Below, one piece after another: positions 25,520 through 39,285 of a stretch of 64,000 bases of DNA. This stretch comes from Lanius collurio (taxonomy: Eukaryota > Chordata > Aves > Passeriformes > Laniidae): NCBI GenBank assembly GCA_020086605.1, contig JACBWW010000050.1, positions 3,159,516-3,223,515 of the forward strand. Direction: 5' to 3'. How positions within the stretch are numbered: position 1 is the first letter of the stretch; every line of letters starts with the position of its first letter. Made by a program: the position numbers and the translations under genes. The notes under the pieces are model-generated. The model made no database searches, had not been told where the DNA came from, and saw only the letters and a list, made by a program, of their open reading frames with translations.

Positions 25520-28500
25520 CTCAGCCTTGGCGTTAGTTCCCTGATGTTGCACTCTGTTCTCTGGGAAGGTCTTTTCGGGTTAGGACTCCAGTGAACAATT
25601 TCACATCTAAATTCTAAAGCTGCTTACTTGATGTCTTTAAAATGTTCATATTCTGGTTTCTGGCATTGCTTGTCTTCAGAGTAGATTGAAATATGACTTG
25701 AAACGTTCCTGGAGCTGAGCTGAGCTGTTGCTGACACCCAGCTCTCACAGGTTTTAGGGGAAAATGAATGGTATCCCTTGCACTGATCTTGTAGTGCTCC
25801 ATGTCTCCAGGAATGTATCTGCTGCCTTCTTTTGACAAGTTGGTGTTTATTTTAGGAGGCTCTTTTGGCTCTCTGCTGCTCTCTGTGGTTGTGTAACCCC
25901 AACTCTTCCACAAACATGACAGGGATTCATTTAGTTTTGTCATTATTTTGTCATTTTTCCCTGCTTAGTAGGCCCTCAGTGGGCAAGACTTAGACAAGGA
26001 GCAATGAAATATCTTTTTTCTCAGAATTCACAGGGCTGCTTTCCTACCAGCCAGGTCATTTTCTATCTGAGCTGCCTGCTTGGAGCTTCTGATTCTCATT
26101 GGCATTTCTGGTGACAGGTTTCTATGGGAGCTTCCGAAATTCAGGAAAAGTTTCCAGCAAGTGCTTGAAGTCGAACTAACATTTCTAGAACCCAGGCTGC
26201 AGGCAGCAGCTGTGCTGTGAGCGTGGCACTGTAACTCCAGATGTGCAGGAACACCCAAGCAAGCCCCCTTGGGTGGGCTGTGCCTTGGCTGAACCCCGTT
26301 TGTGTGACCCCAGCAATCTGCAGCTTTATTGCCTCAAGGTGGAGGGCAGAGGTAGGGCTTGGCCTCAGGGGCTGCCCCACAGAGCTTGCTCACTCTGAAG
26401 GGCACAGGTGGCAAAATGTTCCTCTCTGCCATCGTGCTCAGGGTGTGGGTTTGTTGGGTGCAGCTGGAGATTTCCTTTTTCCTCAGGCTGTTCTTGGAGG
26501 GAGAGGATGCAGGAGAAATCCAAAACCCTGGAACTGACTTGTAGGTTCCAAGGTTCTTCACCCCTCCCTTTCAAAGTTTTTTTGGTTTGTTTTCCGTTGG
26601 CTTCATGTTGTTGGTGCAAGATCACTGGTTTGCTTACCTGGACCCTGAATTTCAGCTGCTGTAAATTCACATTTCAACCTGTTCTCTATAAATCTCCTGG
26701 GAATCTGTCAAATTAAACATCCTCAGCAGATTTAAGTATTGCTTTTCTTCTTTCTGTTTCCCAGGTGACCAGATATGACCTGGTCAGTCACATGAATCTT
26801 TAAATTTAGTGTGTGTGTGTGTTTCATTTTATTGAAGTGTTTTCTAAATTCATTATTTAAATTTCTTGTTTGAAGGACATTTTGTGACTGTTTACTAATG
26901 ATGTCTGAGGATTCCAGCTGGTGCTAAATTCTCTTCCAGAATTTAGGAAGGCCGGGCATTTTAATGGATTAAAAAAGTCACAGACATTCCAGTCACCCAA
27001 TCTGTCACTTTTGAGTTTCATTCTGTCATTATATAAAGTCATATGTTCTTGTATGAAAACCTGATTAAACAATGATAGCTTTAAAGCTGGCTCCCACTTT
27101 TGTGGGCCTGAAGATCTTTATGATTTACAAAATACCTGGTAAAGAGGAGACCAGATATTGACTAAAGAAGTCGATGTGAGAAGGTTATTGTTGATAATAC
27201 AGGTAATAAAAAGGAAACAGCTGTAAAATACAAAATGAGAAAATGAAGCTATATGCCTGATAGATAAGCAAAAGAAATACAGATATATATATATATAAAA
27301 ACCTCCTTTATGCAGGTAGATTTTGTTGTGCTGGTGCATTTCTCTGGGTTACTTGTGCTTGCAGCACCCCAGGGGCAATGTCAAGGTCGATTGCCTTGCC
27401 ATTTTTGGAACCTCCTGTCTGCAGCCCAAGGAAAAGTCCAAACAATTGTGTTATGGCAGCAAAAGAACTACCAGGAAAGTGGGTTTTTTTCTTCACCAAA
27501 TTCTATGTGCTTCCTTATTTTCTGGCTAAGAAATTTCTTCTTAAAACACTGCTCTTTAAAGGGAAAGGGAACTGTAGGGATGAAAAACACATTGTTATCA
27601 TTGAAGGTTTACTTACTGTCTTATAGTAAGATATTCTTTCCCTGTTTCTGCTTAAGAATCCATTTTGTAATTGCACTTGGTAAAGTGTGAGGTACTGTGC
27701 CAGTTTTATTTTTGTGCAGTCTTTGCTCTTCCTCTGCTGAAAAGTTGGGAAAAGTTGCTTTGTTGAGCTGCCTTCACAGGTAATTTGGGAAGACTTTTTA
27801 AAAATAGTGGGTTTATTGGTTTAATGATTAATTTTCATTCATTAGTGTTTGGCAGTTGAACGTCCTTGAGGACACTTAGTTTTTACACTCAGCAGAAGTA
27901 GTAAAATGTCCTTTTTATGGGTAAATTAACTTAGCAGTCAGTGGTAGAAATTGAGATTTAATGAGGAATTATTTCATTCGCTGTTTCATTTCAACGTGGA
28001 GCTGCTTTCTCTTTCCATCTTACAGTTGTAGCTGAACATGTAAATATGCAGATGGTTTATTTTTGAGAGCTGGTGCTGGAATGCTGGGATCTGTCTGAGC
28101 CCAGGTTGCTGCTGTTCCCAGGTGGGATTGTCCCTTCAGCAGCTCTCCAGCCCTGGAGCTGAGGTTGCCAGGGAGCAGTGCCAGAGGTTCAGCAGGAGCA
28201 GCAATGTCACTGAAGGTGGCAGTGGCCTCCCCAGCCATCCACTGGGAGCAGCTGATTTGCAGCTCTTCAGTTTTATTGTCCCTGGCACCAAAAGGAGGAG
28301 TCTCAGCCTTTTGACTTCATCCCTGCCCGCTGTTCCCTCTGGCTCATTTTTTGTGGGTAGAATGGTGCATCTTTGTACCCAAGAACTGAATTTGGTTCAT
28401 TTTGTTGGGTTTTTTTCATTGAAAAATTTCATGTATGTCATTTGGATGGCCAAACCAAGCCACTGACTGCTTTGTTAACCAGAAGCCAATTACTTTGTAG

Positions 28501-31500
28501 ACCTTTCCAGAAATGGCAGCATCACTGAGGTAGTGTTTTCTGTCATTTGCAGTGTTGCCTGGAACACTGCTTAAAGATTAAAGTGGAAACACTTTCCAAA
28601 GATTACGTGTTTCTTGCTAAGCCAAATACAGAGTTCAAGTTAAACCTGATTTTTTTCCCCCTGTTTTATACAGACTTATTTAATTTTTTTCTAAGTATGT
28701 ACTTAATTTATGCATAGATCTCCACATTTTTAATTGTTAACCAAAGTTTGTGCTTTTGTTGTTGATGGGGTGAAAGAGATGTAGAAGGGTATTTAAGAGG
28801 AGCTTCCTAGTCATTCTGTGAAGAAATTCTTCCTTTCCCCATCTGATATTAGGACAATCCCCTGAGCTCCATGAACTTTAAGTGCTAAAGGAGTGGGATG
28901 TGAATGGAGAAGAAGCTGTTAATGGCTCCATGCCCCAGCTCAGCCCTGAGAAAATACTGAAAAAAAAAATCTTTGGGGCTTTTTCCCAGTCTTCCACCAT
29001 CTGCTGCCAGATTTAACCCTCTGGAGCAGACTGTGACAGCAGTGCTGCAGGGTTTTCATTTTAACCACCGTGTCACTCCGTCTGCACAAAAACCAAAGGT
29101 GACTGGGAGCAAAATAAAACTTTTGTAAGTGCAGTGATTATCAGGGAAAAGAGTTCCTTCCTTCCTGTATGTGATGTTCACCCCTGCCTCAAAGCTCACA
29201 GTCTAAAATGCACAGCTGGCAGTGTTAGAAAAAGAGACAAACACCAAGGATTTGAGAAGGGGAAGCTCAGAAATGTCAGTGTCATCACTTGAGGACACTT
29301 GTGCATTGTGACAGCACTGCTCTTTGTTTCTTTGTTTTCTTTAAATGTCTTTTTTTCCCCTTCTTCTGTATATTATTTAAATAAGCACAAATTCTTCTCA
29401 TCATGGAAGAAGTCCATTTTATGAGGAATTTAAATGAGTGGTTTGGGCAGGTATAACAGAGGGTCCCAAGTTACTTGTGAAAACATGTACTACTTCAAAT
29501 TTCATGCACTTTAGGCAGGAACATCTTCAAATTCCTGTCTCAGATGAAGATTTCCACTCCTTGTATCATCTCTCCAGTGTTGTTTATGCTTGTGCAGGTA
29601 TTACAGAAAAGTTCTTGTGGGACAACTAAATTTAGAGCTGTAAATGGACAAATGATGTTTTCCATGGTAAAGTAAATTTGTTCTGCCTTAGGACAGACAC
29701 TGGCTGAACTTGCTTGGTTGTTTGGGGTCATTGGCAGCTCTGCACAAACCCATTTTTGGGTACTGGTGGGTAGGGCTGAAGCACATGTCTGTCCTCTGCT
29801 GAAACTCTTACTGGTGAAGTTAATCCTCTGCAGATGGGGTGGGAGGCAGCTGAAGGCAATATTGCCTTAAACTTCCCCAGCAAGACTGCAGAGCTGTGGT
29901 TCATGGTAGAGTTTTTAATGGTAAGGAAATTCATTGCAATTTTTGAAAGAGAGGTCTGTATGCTGTGAGTAATGAATTGTTACTAGGTCAGGAACAGTAG
30001 TCTGGTTTTCATCTGTGCCCTCAACAGGCCAGAAGGATCTTCATTTGGGAGTTTTATTGGAATCGGGTAGATTTTCAGGGGGTTTTAATGCAACTGTGTG
30101 TACATAAGGATTGTAAATAGTCATATAATGGCAAGGTTTCAGTGGCAGCTTTTAGTGCATTTCAAGGGCTTTGGGGAGCACTTTGTGGCTCAGGTTGGGG
30201 ACATTCTAAGTGTGTGCTGAAATTGCCAAAGCCAGGACAGCAAAACAGGCTGTAAATGCAGAATGTTTATCCAAAACTACTCTCCTTGCCATACTGGATA
30301 TTTGATACTGTCCAGGCAGTTATCTCACGTTGGGTTATGAAGATGCTCTACAGAAAAGAAAGAAATCTTAACACATGTAAGCAGAACTACATGCTGTCCT
30401 AATGAAATCATGTTCATGATTTTTGATTTTTCGACTCAGGACTCAGATGTTTTCTGTGATTTCTCACTTTGGGAGCTCCCAATCGATTCATTATTTTCCT
30501 TTTCTGGCTGTGCTTTACTCGATCTATGGCTTTTGGGTTTTTGAAGTTCAATTTTAAATTAGAGTTTTCAATCCAATTTTGCTGTTTTGTAGCTGTGTTC
30601 TTCACTTGACTTATGTAAAAACTTTTATGGAGTACTGGAAAGGTCATGTCCTTGAAGGGAGCTGCATCCAGTCTGGAATGTACTTGGGCTGCATTTCATT
30701 GTGTCTGAAAGAAGTCTTGCTGTACCTTGTTTACCAGATTTCGGGTGTCTTGGCAAGAGCCTCAGTGGCAGGGAACAAGTGCTCTTGACATCCTATGTTG
30801 GGCTAAAACATTTACCTCTGATTTTGTTTGTGAATGTTGCTGACTAAAGAAACTATTTTGGTGGTGAAACAGGATCTTGGATGGGGTTGATGGAGAGAAT
30901 TTATCTGTGTGTTGTATTTCCTCTGGCTCTGATGGTGGAGCAGGAAGGTTGTTGCTTAAGTGCTGCTGGAAGTTCTGTCCACTTATTCCCCTCTTTTTTG
31001 GGGAAAAGAATGTCTGGGATGGTTGGTCATTGATACAATTGGACTTCAGTGATCATCTTATTTTATGAAATTCATTGCATTAGTAATGCCTGTAATTTGA
31101 AAATAAAAATCATAATGAAGTGCTCTTGTAATAATGGTATTGATTTTGTTTAAAAATATACCAAGATGAAAATTCTTTACATTGGTATAAAGCCATTTGA
31201 AATGTGGTATATGTGAGGAATACCTGCTAATAAAAGATTTGGATTTCAAGGGGCAGATGAAATTCAAGAGATTAAATATTAATTCTCAAGAAAAGCAGTT
31301 CTTGCTTTTCATGCAATAATGAAATGAATTTAATCTCTTTCCTGTCAGGAGATTTTGGATTTCTGTAAGTCACATTATAGAGATGGTAGTGTACTGAGCA
31401 ATGGCTTACCAAAAAGTGTTGAGATATTAGTAATTATAAAAATAACTTAGAAGATTACTAGAAATCATCTCTGCCATCATCCTGATGTGCCTGGACCTTA

Positions 31501-34500
31501 AATCCCAAATGTAACCAGTCCATGGCAGCACAGCTGGAAGGAATTCTGAGGAGTGGCAAAGGGAACTCTTTTGCTCTAGAGGAGAGTTAAAGTCTCTAGG
31601 ATTTTCCAGCTTGGAAAGGAGGATTAAGGTACAGGGGAGTTTGAGAAATCTGTGGGGTTGGGATTGTCCTGGAGAAGAACTGGGTCCAAGTACCCACTGT
31701 GAAACCAAATTGTGTGTGCAGTGAACCATGGGAGACACTGACAGGGACTCTCTGGATGGTAAAAGCTGACATGGGGTAAAAATTCAGGAGAATTTAGGGA
31801 GGAGCAGTTAAATGCTGTCATCGTGCTTCTGACCCGAGAGTCCATGTGCTGCAGAGTACCCAGGGCTGGGAGTCTGTGCTGGGGGGTGACTGTGTGCCCA
31901 AGGATGTTTGTCCTGTTCTCCTCCTCATCCTCAGGCATCTACTCCTGGCTGCTGTCCCTGGCTGCTCTTACCTTCCTGCTCTCTTCCCCCAGTGCATCCT
32001 TACTGCTTCTCATTTACTCACTCTGGGTGTTTCCTTTCACATTTGGTCTGTCAGGAATAGAATGCCCAGTTTACTTCAGCTGCTTTTTCTGAATAAAATT
32101 GTGGGTGATAAATGAACATCTGTGGGTCTTTGTGTGTGTGTAAGGTGGCAGTGAGGGAAGTGTCAGGATGATCAACTGTCTCCATCTTTCCTTGCTAGGG
32201 AAACAAAATACCTTCTGGAAAAGCACCAACAAGCAGTTGGGAAGGGGACTACATTGCTAGTTCTGAGATGAAGTATTTAGGGATATACTTTTACTTGGAA
32301 AAAAAATGTATATAGTAGTTAAGAGCTAAGCTGTTTGATAGGCAGTCATAGCAGAAAGGGCTTTTTAACCCTATGAAAATAGCAGGATTTTTTAGAAGCC
32401 AAAGGGATGCTGCAGAAGGGCAGGGATGTGGGTGAGTGAAGTACCCCAACCAATCTGCAGTTGGTTCAGCAGAATCCAACAACTTGTGTCAAACCTACAG
32501 GATAAAAGAAGGGGGATTGCCACGTTGTATTCAAGAGGGAATGAAAAAATCCTTGATAAAATTTCTTTGCCCTGACAGCTTGTGTGGCTGACACACAGTT
32601 TGCAGTTCCCAGCAACCAACTGGTATTTTCTCAAGTGCTGCTGCACTCCCCAGAGTTAATAATGAAGTAACAGCAAAGTCGAGGCAAGCACCTTAATGAG
32701 CTGTGAGGAGGATCCAGTCCAACAGCATTGTTCCACTCCTGATCAGCAGAATGTTTTCTGTTTTCTGAAATAATGTGTTATCTGTGGAGAAATAAAACCA
32801 GGACTCAAACTAGAGCTGGAGAGAACTGTCACTGCTGTATTTATAGAATTGGAAACAGCTCTGCCTGTCAGCAAATCTCCAAAACTCCATATCCTTGTTA
32901 GTTTTCTAGAGAGCAAGGCTGTTCCATCCTACTCCTTTCATTTTAGAATTGGATCAGTTAACACAGGTTTGACCCTAATAACATCTCATTTGCTTTTAAA
33001 ACCACTATTGCTAGGGATGTTCTGCGAGCCAAATGTGATTTTTTTTTTTTTTAAGGTGCGTTCTTGGTCCATCCTTTGTTAGATTTGGGTGCCTAAATCC
33101 TGAAGTGGATTCTCTGTGCTTAAATTTGTTTTCCTGTGTTGCAGCTCCATGAACTCCTGCACCTTCAGGCTAGCTTGAATCCTCTTGCTCTTCTTCATGT
33201 TGTGGAAAATGTCAGGCAAAATTGCAGTTTGAGATGTCAATGTTTAAGTTATTTTGATGACTGAGTTTATCTTTTTCATTTTCTTAGAGCAGAATTTTTC
33301 ATCATGCTTGCAGAAGGCAGCAAGACCATGAGTATTTTTGGTTTTTTTCTCATGAAGTAATTACTACTTGAAAAGAAAAATGCTTGTACAGAAAACTTAG
33401 AAATTTCAAGTGGATATTTGGATTATATTGAAGGTTTTTTTTCTGTTACCATGCTGGAAATATTGTTGTCACTGACAGTTTAAAATACTGAAAAAGGAAG
33501 GTGTGGACACTGGCAGGCATTTCTAATCTGTCTCCTAACAATGGTTGCAGTCTAGAAATCAGCAAGACTTGGCAATCTTTTTATCCAAAAGCATTTCTGC
33601 AGCTTTTCAGTGTGATTGTATGTTAGTGTTGTTAGTTATGTACATTTTGGGCCAACCCTTCATTCCTGCTGCAGAAAATTCCCATCCTCTCAGGGGAACT
33701 GTGGAACTTCAAGGGTGTTTGATACTCAGTTTTGCAGATTCAGCCTAACAGTGATTTTTTGGGAGCTGCACACACAGCTCACTAGATCTCTGATGAAACA
33801 AATGTGCCTCTGCCTTTGTGTGCTGGGCTGGAGACAATATGTTAACATCTGTACCAAAAAATCCCATTTCTGACCTCTGTTTAAAAATACTGCTAAAAAA
33901 ATCACAGACTATGATGGAGGGAAGGGAGAGAGCACTTAGCTCTCATTTCCTCCATTGCACTTCATGTTTTTGGTCTGGTTTTGGAATAAGCCAGTTGACA
34001 GGCAGGATTTGAAAACAGCATTATTTTTTCAGGCATGTAAAAACACAACTTCTAGGAATATTATGTCATATTATTTCACATTAGTAAAAAAACCCTTTAA
34101 ATAGAGATTGTTTTGGTAAACCCAGAACAGCTCAAATAATATCCTTGAGTTATACTTTTAAAAACTTTATATTTCTACTTTGTATCTCCAAAGGGTTTGG
34201 CTAAATTTTATTTTAGTTTCTTTGTCGAGCCTTCCCTTTGTGCCTAATTGCATTGCTTTGATTTTGTTTAATTTAATGGGATGTTGGCCATTTTTCCTTG
34301 AAGTGAAATATGTCCATATGAATATAAAAGGCATTAAACCATTCCATGACTAGATGAAAGATTGAGATTTAATCCTGATTCAGTCTTACTTTTGTTGCTG
34401 TTACTGTCCAGTTTGTCTGATGGACTGCTTGAAAAATCAAAGTTAAAGTTGGAATCTCAACTGCTATAGGGAGTGTGGGGGGGAATTTTTATGAGAAACC

Positions 34501-35545
34501 TCCTTTTCTATTTATATGAGACTGTAATCTTAAAAAAGAAAAATGTTCTGTGACTGTTTTATGGTGTGTAGAACTTTTGTTGGATATTTGCTTCCTTGAC
34601 TGCTGCTACAAGAAGCTTTTTTTCATCCTGTGAGAACTTTGTGCATAATAGAAGGTTGTTGGCCACACTTCAGTTTATTGTTCTTCTGCCTTGATTGTCC
34701 ACAACCAAATAACTTCACACCTTTAAGTCAAGATCAGGCTGTGGCTTTTGCCACTGGCCAGAATGATTTATCTTGAGTCTCTTCACTTTTTGCTTCTTTG
34801 CAGCAGCATCTCTGGCAGTGTTTGAGTTGACCTGCTTTCTTATTAATCAGTTTCTCTCAAAATTAGGGCAATATTAGCATACATTGTGTTATATTTAGAT
34901 TTTGTTCTTCTTGGAGTTCAGTGAATTCACAGTTAGATTTAGAATGGGAATTCAGTATTTTGTGCCATGGAATTGTATCCCAGTTTGGTAACTATTCCAG
35001 TCTTTTAGGCCTGGTTCAGAAGATTGGCAGCAAAATCATGGCTCTGAACCCTAATAAAAATACATATTCGTAATATTTATCATTATTTTAGTTGTAACAT
35101 TTAGAAAATTGTAACTAACATTGAAGATAGGTTACTTCTCCTAACAGATGAGCAGTTTTGATAAAGCACCACGACCGAAAACTTGCTTTCAGCACTGATA
35201 GAAAGGGCACTTTTCTTCTTTCTGGTTTTGGTTGGATGGCTTGTTTTTGGAACAGGAACTATTGTTCAAATACCTAGTGAGAGGCTGTAAAAGTGGGCAA
35301 TGTCTGACCCACCCTCCTTTCATTATCAGCTGGGAGCTCCCAGGAGGTAAATCTGTGTTTGGGGAAAGGCAGGGACCCAGTGTGAGCTGGGGTGAAGGAC
35401 AATGTCCTTCCTCCTGTGTGACAGGGGTCACACAGGGCAGAGAGCCCAGCTGGGAGTGTGGAATGAACTCCTCATTGGGGCTGGAACTCAGCCAGTCCGT
35501 GTTCCCAAAAAGCACAGCCCCAGTCAGCCTTTGCGACCCCATCAG
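25520..35545 (+). other. RABGAP1L: RABGAP1L intron, middle part: no gene found
   Basis: Ten kilobases of AT-rich intron. It contains a short TG run near 26810, an (AT)n run near 27282-27296, and a strong isolated poly(A) signal at 32092. I saw no clear CR1 or LTR. The stretch 31470-31930 has a composition (GC-rich, 'caagtacccactgtg', 'ctgctgtccctggctgctc') that could belong to an old repeat I cannot name. Open frames are under about 110 codons without domains. Confidence 0.6.
32092..32097 (+). terminator. Isolated consensus poly(A) signal with GU-rich element
   Basis: AATAAA in 'ctgaataaaattgtggg', followed 25 to 45 bases later by 'tgtgggtctttgtgtgtgtg'. This is the arrangement of a complete polyadenylation site in the RABGAP1L sense orientation. 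It could mark the end of an unannotated intronic transcript or a cryptic intronic polyadenylation site. No exon leading into it is proven. Confidence 0.4.
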
Positions 35546-35555
35546 TTGAAATAAA

Positions 35556-36201
35556 AAGGGCAGGACTGATGGTCCTTTTTAAGCCTTTATTAAAAGCGAT
35601 CAGCTCGGGTGGGGGCCCTGCCCAGCTTCGTTGCCCCAGCTTCGACTTGGAGGAGGAGGAACTTCGGCTCTGCCACTCCCTGTGATAGAGCCGGGCCCTC
35701 GAGTGTTCCTCACGGGGCGTGGCTGTGCACGAAGGTGGATACGGAGGGGATGGTGCTGATTCGCCGTCCTCAGGGCAGTGGCTCCAGCAGACTTTATTGT
35801 TACGGTGACTTCTTGGAGAACTCAAAAGCTGGCCAGGTAGTAGTTGCCTATAGAGTAGCCTGGTTAATTTTTTTTAAAAGTTTGTTGGCTCGTTTTAAAT
35901 TAGTATTGTCTAGGGAAAATCTTTACTCCCAAGGGTCTTTTCAGCTCTAGTTTGCATATTCAGCCCCTTTTCTTCTCTTTTTTTTTTCTTTCTGTCTTTT
36001 CCTTATCTACTACTCTCCAGGCAGGCCAGCTTCGAAAGGGGTAAGGGGTCGTAAATTCCTGCATTGCAATGCAAGCCCTGATAAGAGGCCGGTTTCTCCA
36101 CAACGACGTGAGGGTTTCTTTCTTAAACTACAAGAGATCCTAACTTACAAAGCTACAACAAAGCACAAAATTACATTCAAACAAAGCTACAATGTAGTAC
36201 A
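35556..36201 (-). mobile_element. Probable solo LTR of an endogenous retrovirus, ends uncertain
   Basis: A block of about 650 bp that differs from its surroundings. It is GC- and CpG-rich at the left ('gcgatcagctcgggtggggg', 'cctcacggggcgtggctgtg') and has CpGs again near 36030-36110 ('cttcgaaagg', 'acaacgacgtg'). Read on the minus strand it has two AATAAA signals, at 35798-35793 and 35591-35586, near the putative 3' end, as in an LTR R/U5 region. 'aaataaa' occurs at both edges (35549-35555 and 36202-36208) and might be a target duplication, but the left end then lacks the TG terminus. No gag, pol or env frame is seen. Boundaries are approximate. Confidence 0.5.
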
Positions 36202-38742
36202 AAATAAATGGATAATTGTTAAATTGATAATCTGGTCCCTTATTTATAACATCAGTGACAACGTGGGTTTCAATGGGGGTGACACTGCAGAGCATTCATT
36301 CCCTTCAGCCAGGGGGGGAAGTTGTGGAAAGGTGTTAAAGTTGGAAGCTGAGCAGAATATTTTGCCTGAAACCTTCACCTTATTTGTGAGGGTGTTTCTT
36401 TGTGTTGTTATCAGGTATTGGCTTCTGGAGCAATTGTTTTTTACACTTCTGATTAGTTAATTTATTCCTCTCAGTAGGGCAGCAAGTGAAAGAAAAGAGG
36501 AGCAAGTTATATTTACCTTTACTGGGTTTGATTGTATGATTTTCTTCTTTTTTCTCTATGAAAATTATTTATTTAGACCTGTGAAGGGGAAGATTACTTA
36601 AAAAAAGCTTGTTGCTTTTTTAATTCCTAAATTTTTATTAATTACTAAATTCTATTACTAAAAATTGCTTAGGGATAAAAAGACTGAGTTTTTTGGTGGC
36701 TTCAGACAGCCACTTTTTCTCCTGGTTGTGCATTGTTATTTTTATCTTGAGGAAGATACCTGATGATCCAGATTTGATCTGTTCTGGCACCTTCTCAGTC
36801 TCTCTAAGCTTATATTCTTTTAATATTGTTTAACCTTCTACTAATACTGTTTCATCTTTCAGGTATAAATTCTCTTATCCTGTGATATATCTAAGATAAA
36901 TCCCCCTTCCCCCCAGCCCCCCCAATTATTTAAGTATGACCAGTAGCCAATCCAGAGGGATTTTAATCAACTTTGCACTTCTTGATGCTCCCTGTTTGAC
37001 TCTCAGAGCTTCCCTCTTCCTGGCACATCAGTAACCTCCCTGCTCCTCCTCCAAACCTCATTATTACAAGGTAGATAACCACAGAGAAAGGTCTTTAAAT
37101 TTAAAGGTCATTCTCTAATGGCTGTTAGAGCAGCAATAATTAATCAAGAACAGCTAGGACTTTTGGAGACAAAAATTGTATCTCATGGCCTTTAGAGCTT
37201 TGGATATTGTGATTCTTTTTGAGGTGTAGCAGAGATAGAAAAGCACTTGGATACCTGGGGATTTAAAGTGAAATTCCCAAACACTCACTGGAAGCTCCTA
37301 AATAGACCTGGCCTGATTTTTCAGGATTGCTGAGCAACCCAAAATCTCATGTAGGTAATGCAACAACTGTGGATTTCTTACTACAACAAGTAAATAATCT
37401 TCACAGATAGTCTGTAGACTGTCTGGGATCTGAAAATGGATTATTTTCTTTTAACTCATATATTACATGAGGATCATTTTTTTAGCCAAGATAGGGATTA
37501 CAGTTATTTAACCTAAATCTACTTTCTGATTGTTGTGTTGTGTCCCTGGCACCGATGGTTACACCACTGACAGAAATACTGTTAGCAGTGAAACTTAATG
37601 GGTTGCTATCACTCCTCCTGTTTTTCATTCATTTATATATTTTTTTTTAAATTTTATATTTTTATCTATATTTTTAAAAATTTTTATTTATTTTGTCCTT
37701 CTTCTCTTTTTCTGATTCTCCCTTTTCCATGTAGTTGCAGGCAGTTTTTTTCAGGCTTTTCTAGCAGGCAGTGTTCTCCTGAGAGCATCGTGGGTGGAGG
37801 CAGAATGAGAGGCAGAGCTGTTGTAAGAGGGGACCAAAACTAATGGAAGTTTAAATTCTTTTCAAAGGTGTGTTTAGGTGCTTCCTCCTGATAGCAAGGT
37901 GTCAAACAGCACATTTTCCACTGCTGCTTTTTAGTTTAAATTGGGAACTGCAAAGCCTCCACGGCATGCAAAATTAATAAAAAAGCAGTTGCAAGCCAAG
38001 AAGGATTTTGATGAACAAAAACTATTTCCAAGACTCAGAGTTCTGCTCCAAAAGAGAGATTTTAACTGGGTGAAAAACATGGGTGAAAGGTTGAATAATA
38101 TGGGGGTGAATGAAATCAAAAGAAGCAAGTGCTGGAGCCTGTGTTTGCCATTGCTTGTGCCATGGTGGCACCAATTGCACCCTCCTGGAGAGCTTGGTCT
38201 TGCTGGCTGTGTTTCCATTAAAGTTACTTTTTAAGTTGGCTGTGCTCCTAAACTCAGCAGTCCCACTTTGTCTGATGTCCAGGATGGCTGATAGGGTGGG
38301 TGACTTACACTGCTCTTCATCTGTTACATGGGAGATTGGTATAAGAAATAAAATAGCAGGTAACAAGTGGGTGGGAATAAATCACAATTCCTCTCTGTTG
38401 GAACAGACAGCAGTTTTTTCTCCTCTCTCTTTCCATCATCCAGCAGAGAATTTTTTTCTAAGTTATTGTTAATGTCAAGAAGCAGACAACATCCATTCTT
38501 TTACTCTGTTTTCTTCCACTTCCACCGTTTATGTAACAAAACAATTCTGTTAGAAATAAGAGTTTTCCTAGAAGCTGGTGCTGTTCCATTTGTATGTGCT
38601 ATCCTGATTTGAGCAATAATAGCTGTAAAACAGGGTTAGGAAAGCATCAGCTGAAACTGTTGTTTGGGAACACCGTGTTTGCTCAGTCCCTGGGTATTCT
38701 TGGTGTGAGGCAAGACTCACTGGGGTGATCAGCAGCATCCCT
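36202..38742 (+). other. RABGAP1L: RABGAP1L intron between two LTR candidates
   Basis: About 2.5 kb of AT-rich intron. It includes a T-rich low-complexity stretch at roughly 37620-37695 (TATATTTTT-type) and a C-rich run 'ccttccccccagcccccccaa' near 36905. No coding or RNA gene was recognised. Confidence 0.6.
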
Positions 38743-39285
38743 TGTCCTGATTCGCCCCAAGCCAGGCCAGGAGACACTTCAGAGACAGAGTCAGAGAAGT
38801 GGGTATTTGCTTTATTCAGCGCCGGGTGTGTGGGGGATCGCTCCTCCAAACACACACCCCGGTACCTTCTACAATACAGTACTTATGGGTTAAATCATGA
38901 ATATTCATTACATTCATTGGGACAGGTGTGGTTATACAAATTATTTCCCGTAAGCCATTAATATCATTAGCATACGGGTCACGCATGCGTTGTGTGTCCT
39001 GGTGGTCGCACTGAGGAAGGCTTCTCCTCTTCCTCAGGGGTCTCTGTGATGAAGATCAGCAGTCTTCCTCATAGTGCCCTTTTCACCTTTCTCCCTGGGG
39101 CATGCGTAGTCCTTTGAGGAACAATTCAGCGGTTTCTGAGATGATCCTTGTCCCTTCTATCTTAACAAGATCAGAGCGAATCCTACTTCCAAGGCTTTGT
39201 AATTAACATTTGCTGTCTGAGTTAACATTTGCTGTCTCCTAATAGTTAACTGTGCTTGCATGAGTTACCCACTGACTACCCTCTA
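38743..39285 (-). mobile_element. Probable solo LTR of an avian endogenous retrovirus (ERVK-like)
   Basis: The block is distinct in composition. On the minus strand it reads toward 'cggcgctgaataaagcaaa', giving AATAAA at 38816-38811 directly after a CpG-rich GTGTGTGG-type stem (38820-38865). That is a typical LTR R region with U5 ending near 38743 ('tgtcctgattcgcccc' on the plus strand, so ...CA on the minus). Upstream (to the right) is AT-rich U3-like sequence with direct repeats, including 'aacatttgctgtct' twice at about 39207 and 39226. No internal viral genes are present. The left end is reasonable, the right end is approximate, and no clean target-site duplication was identified. Confidence 0.6.
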
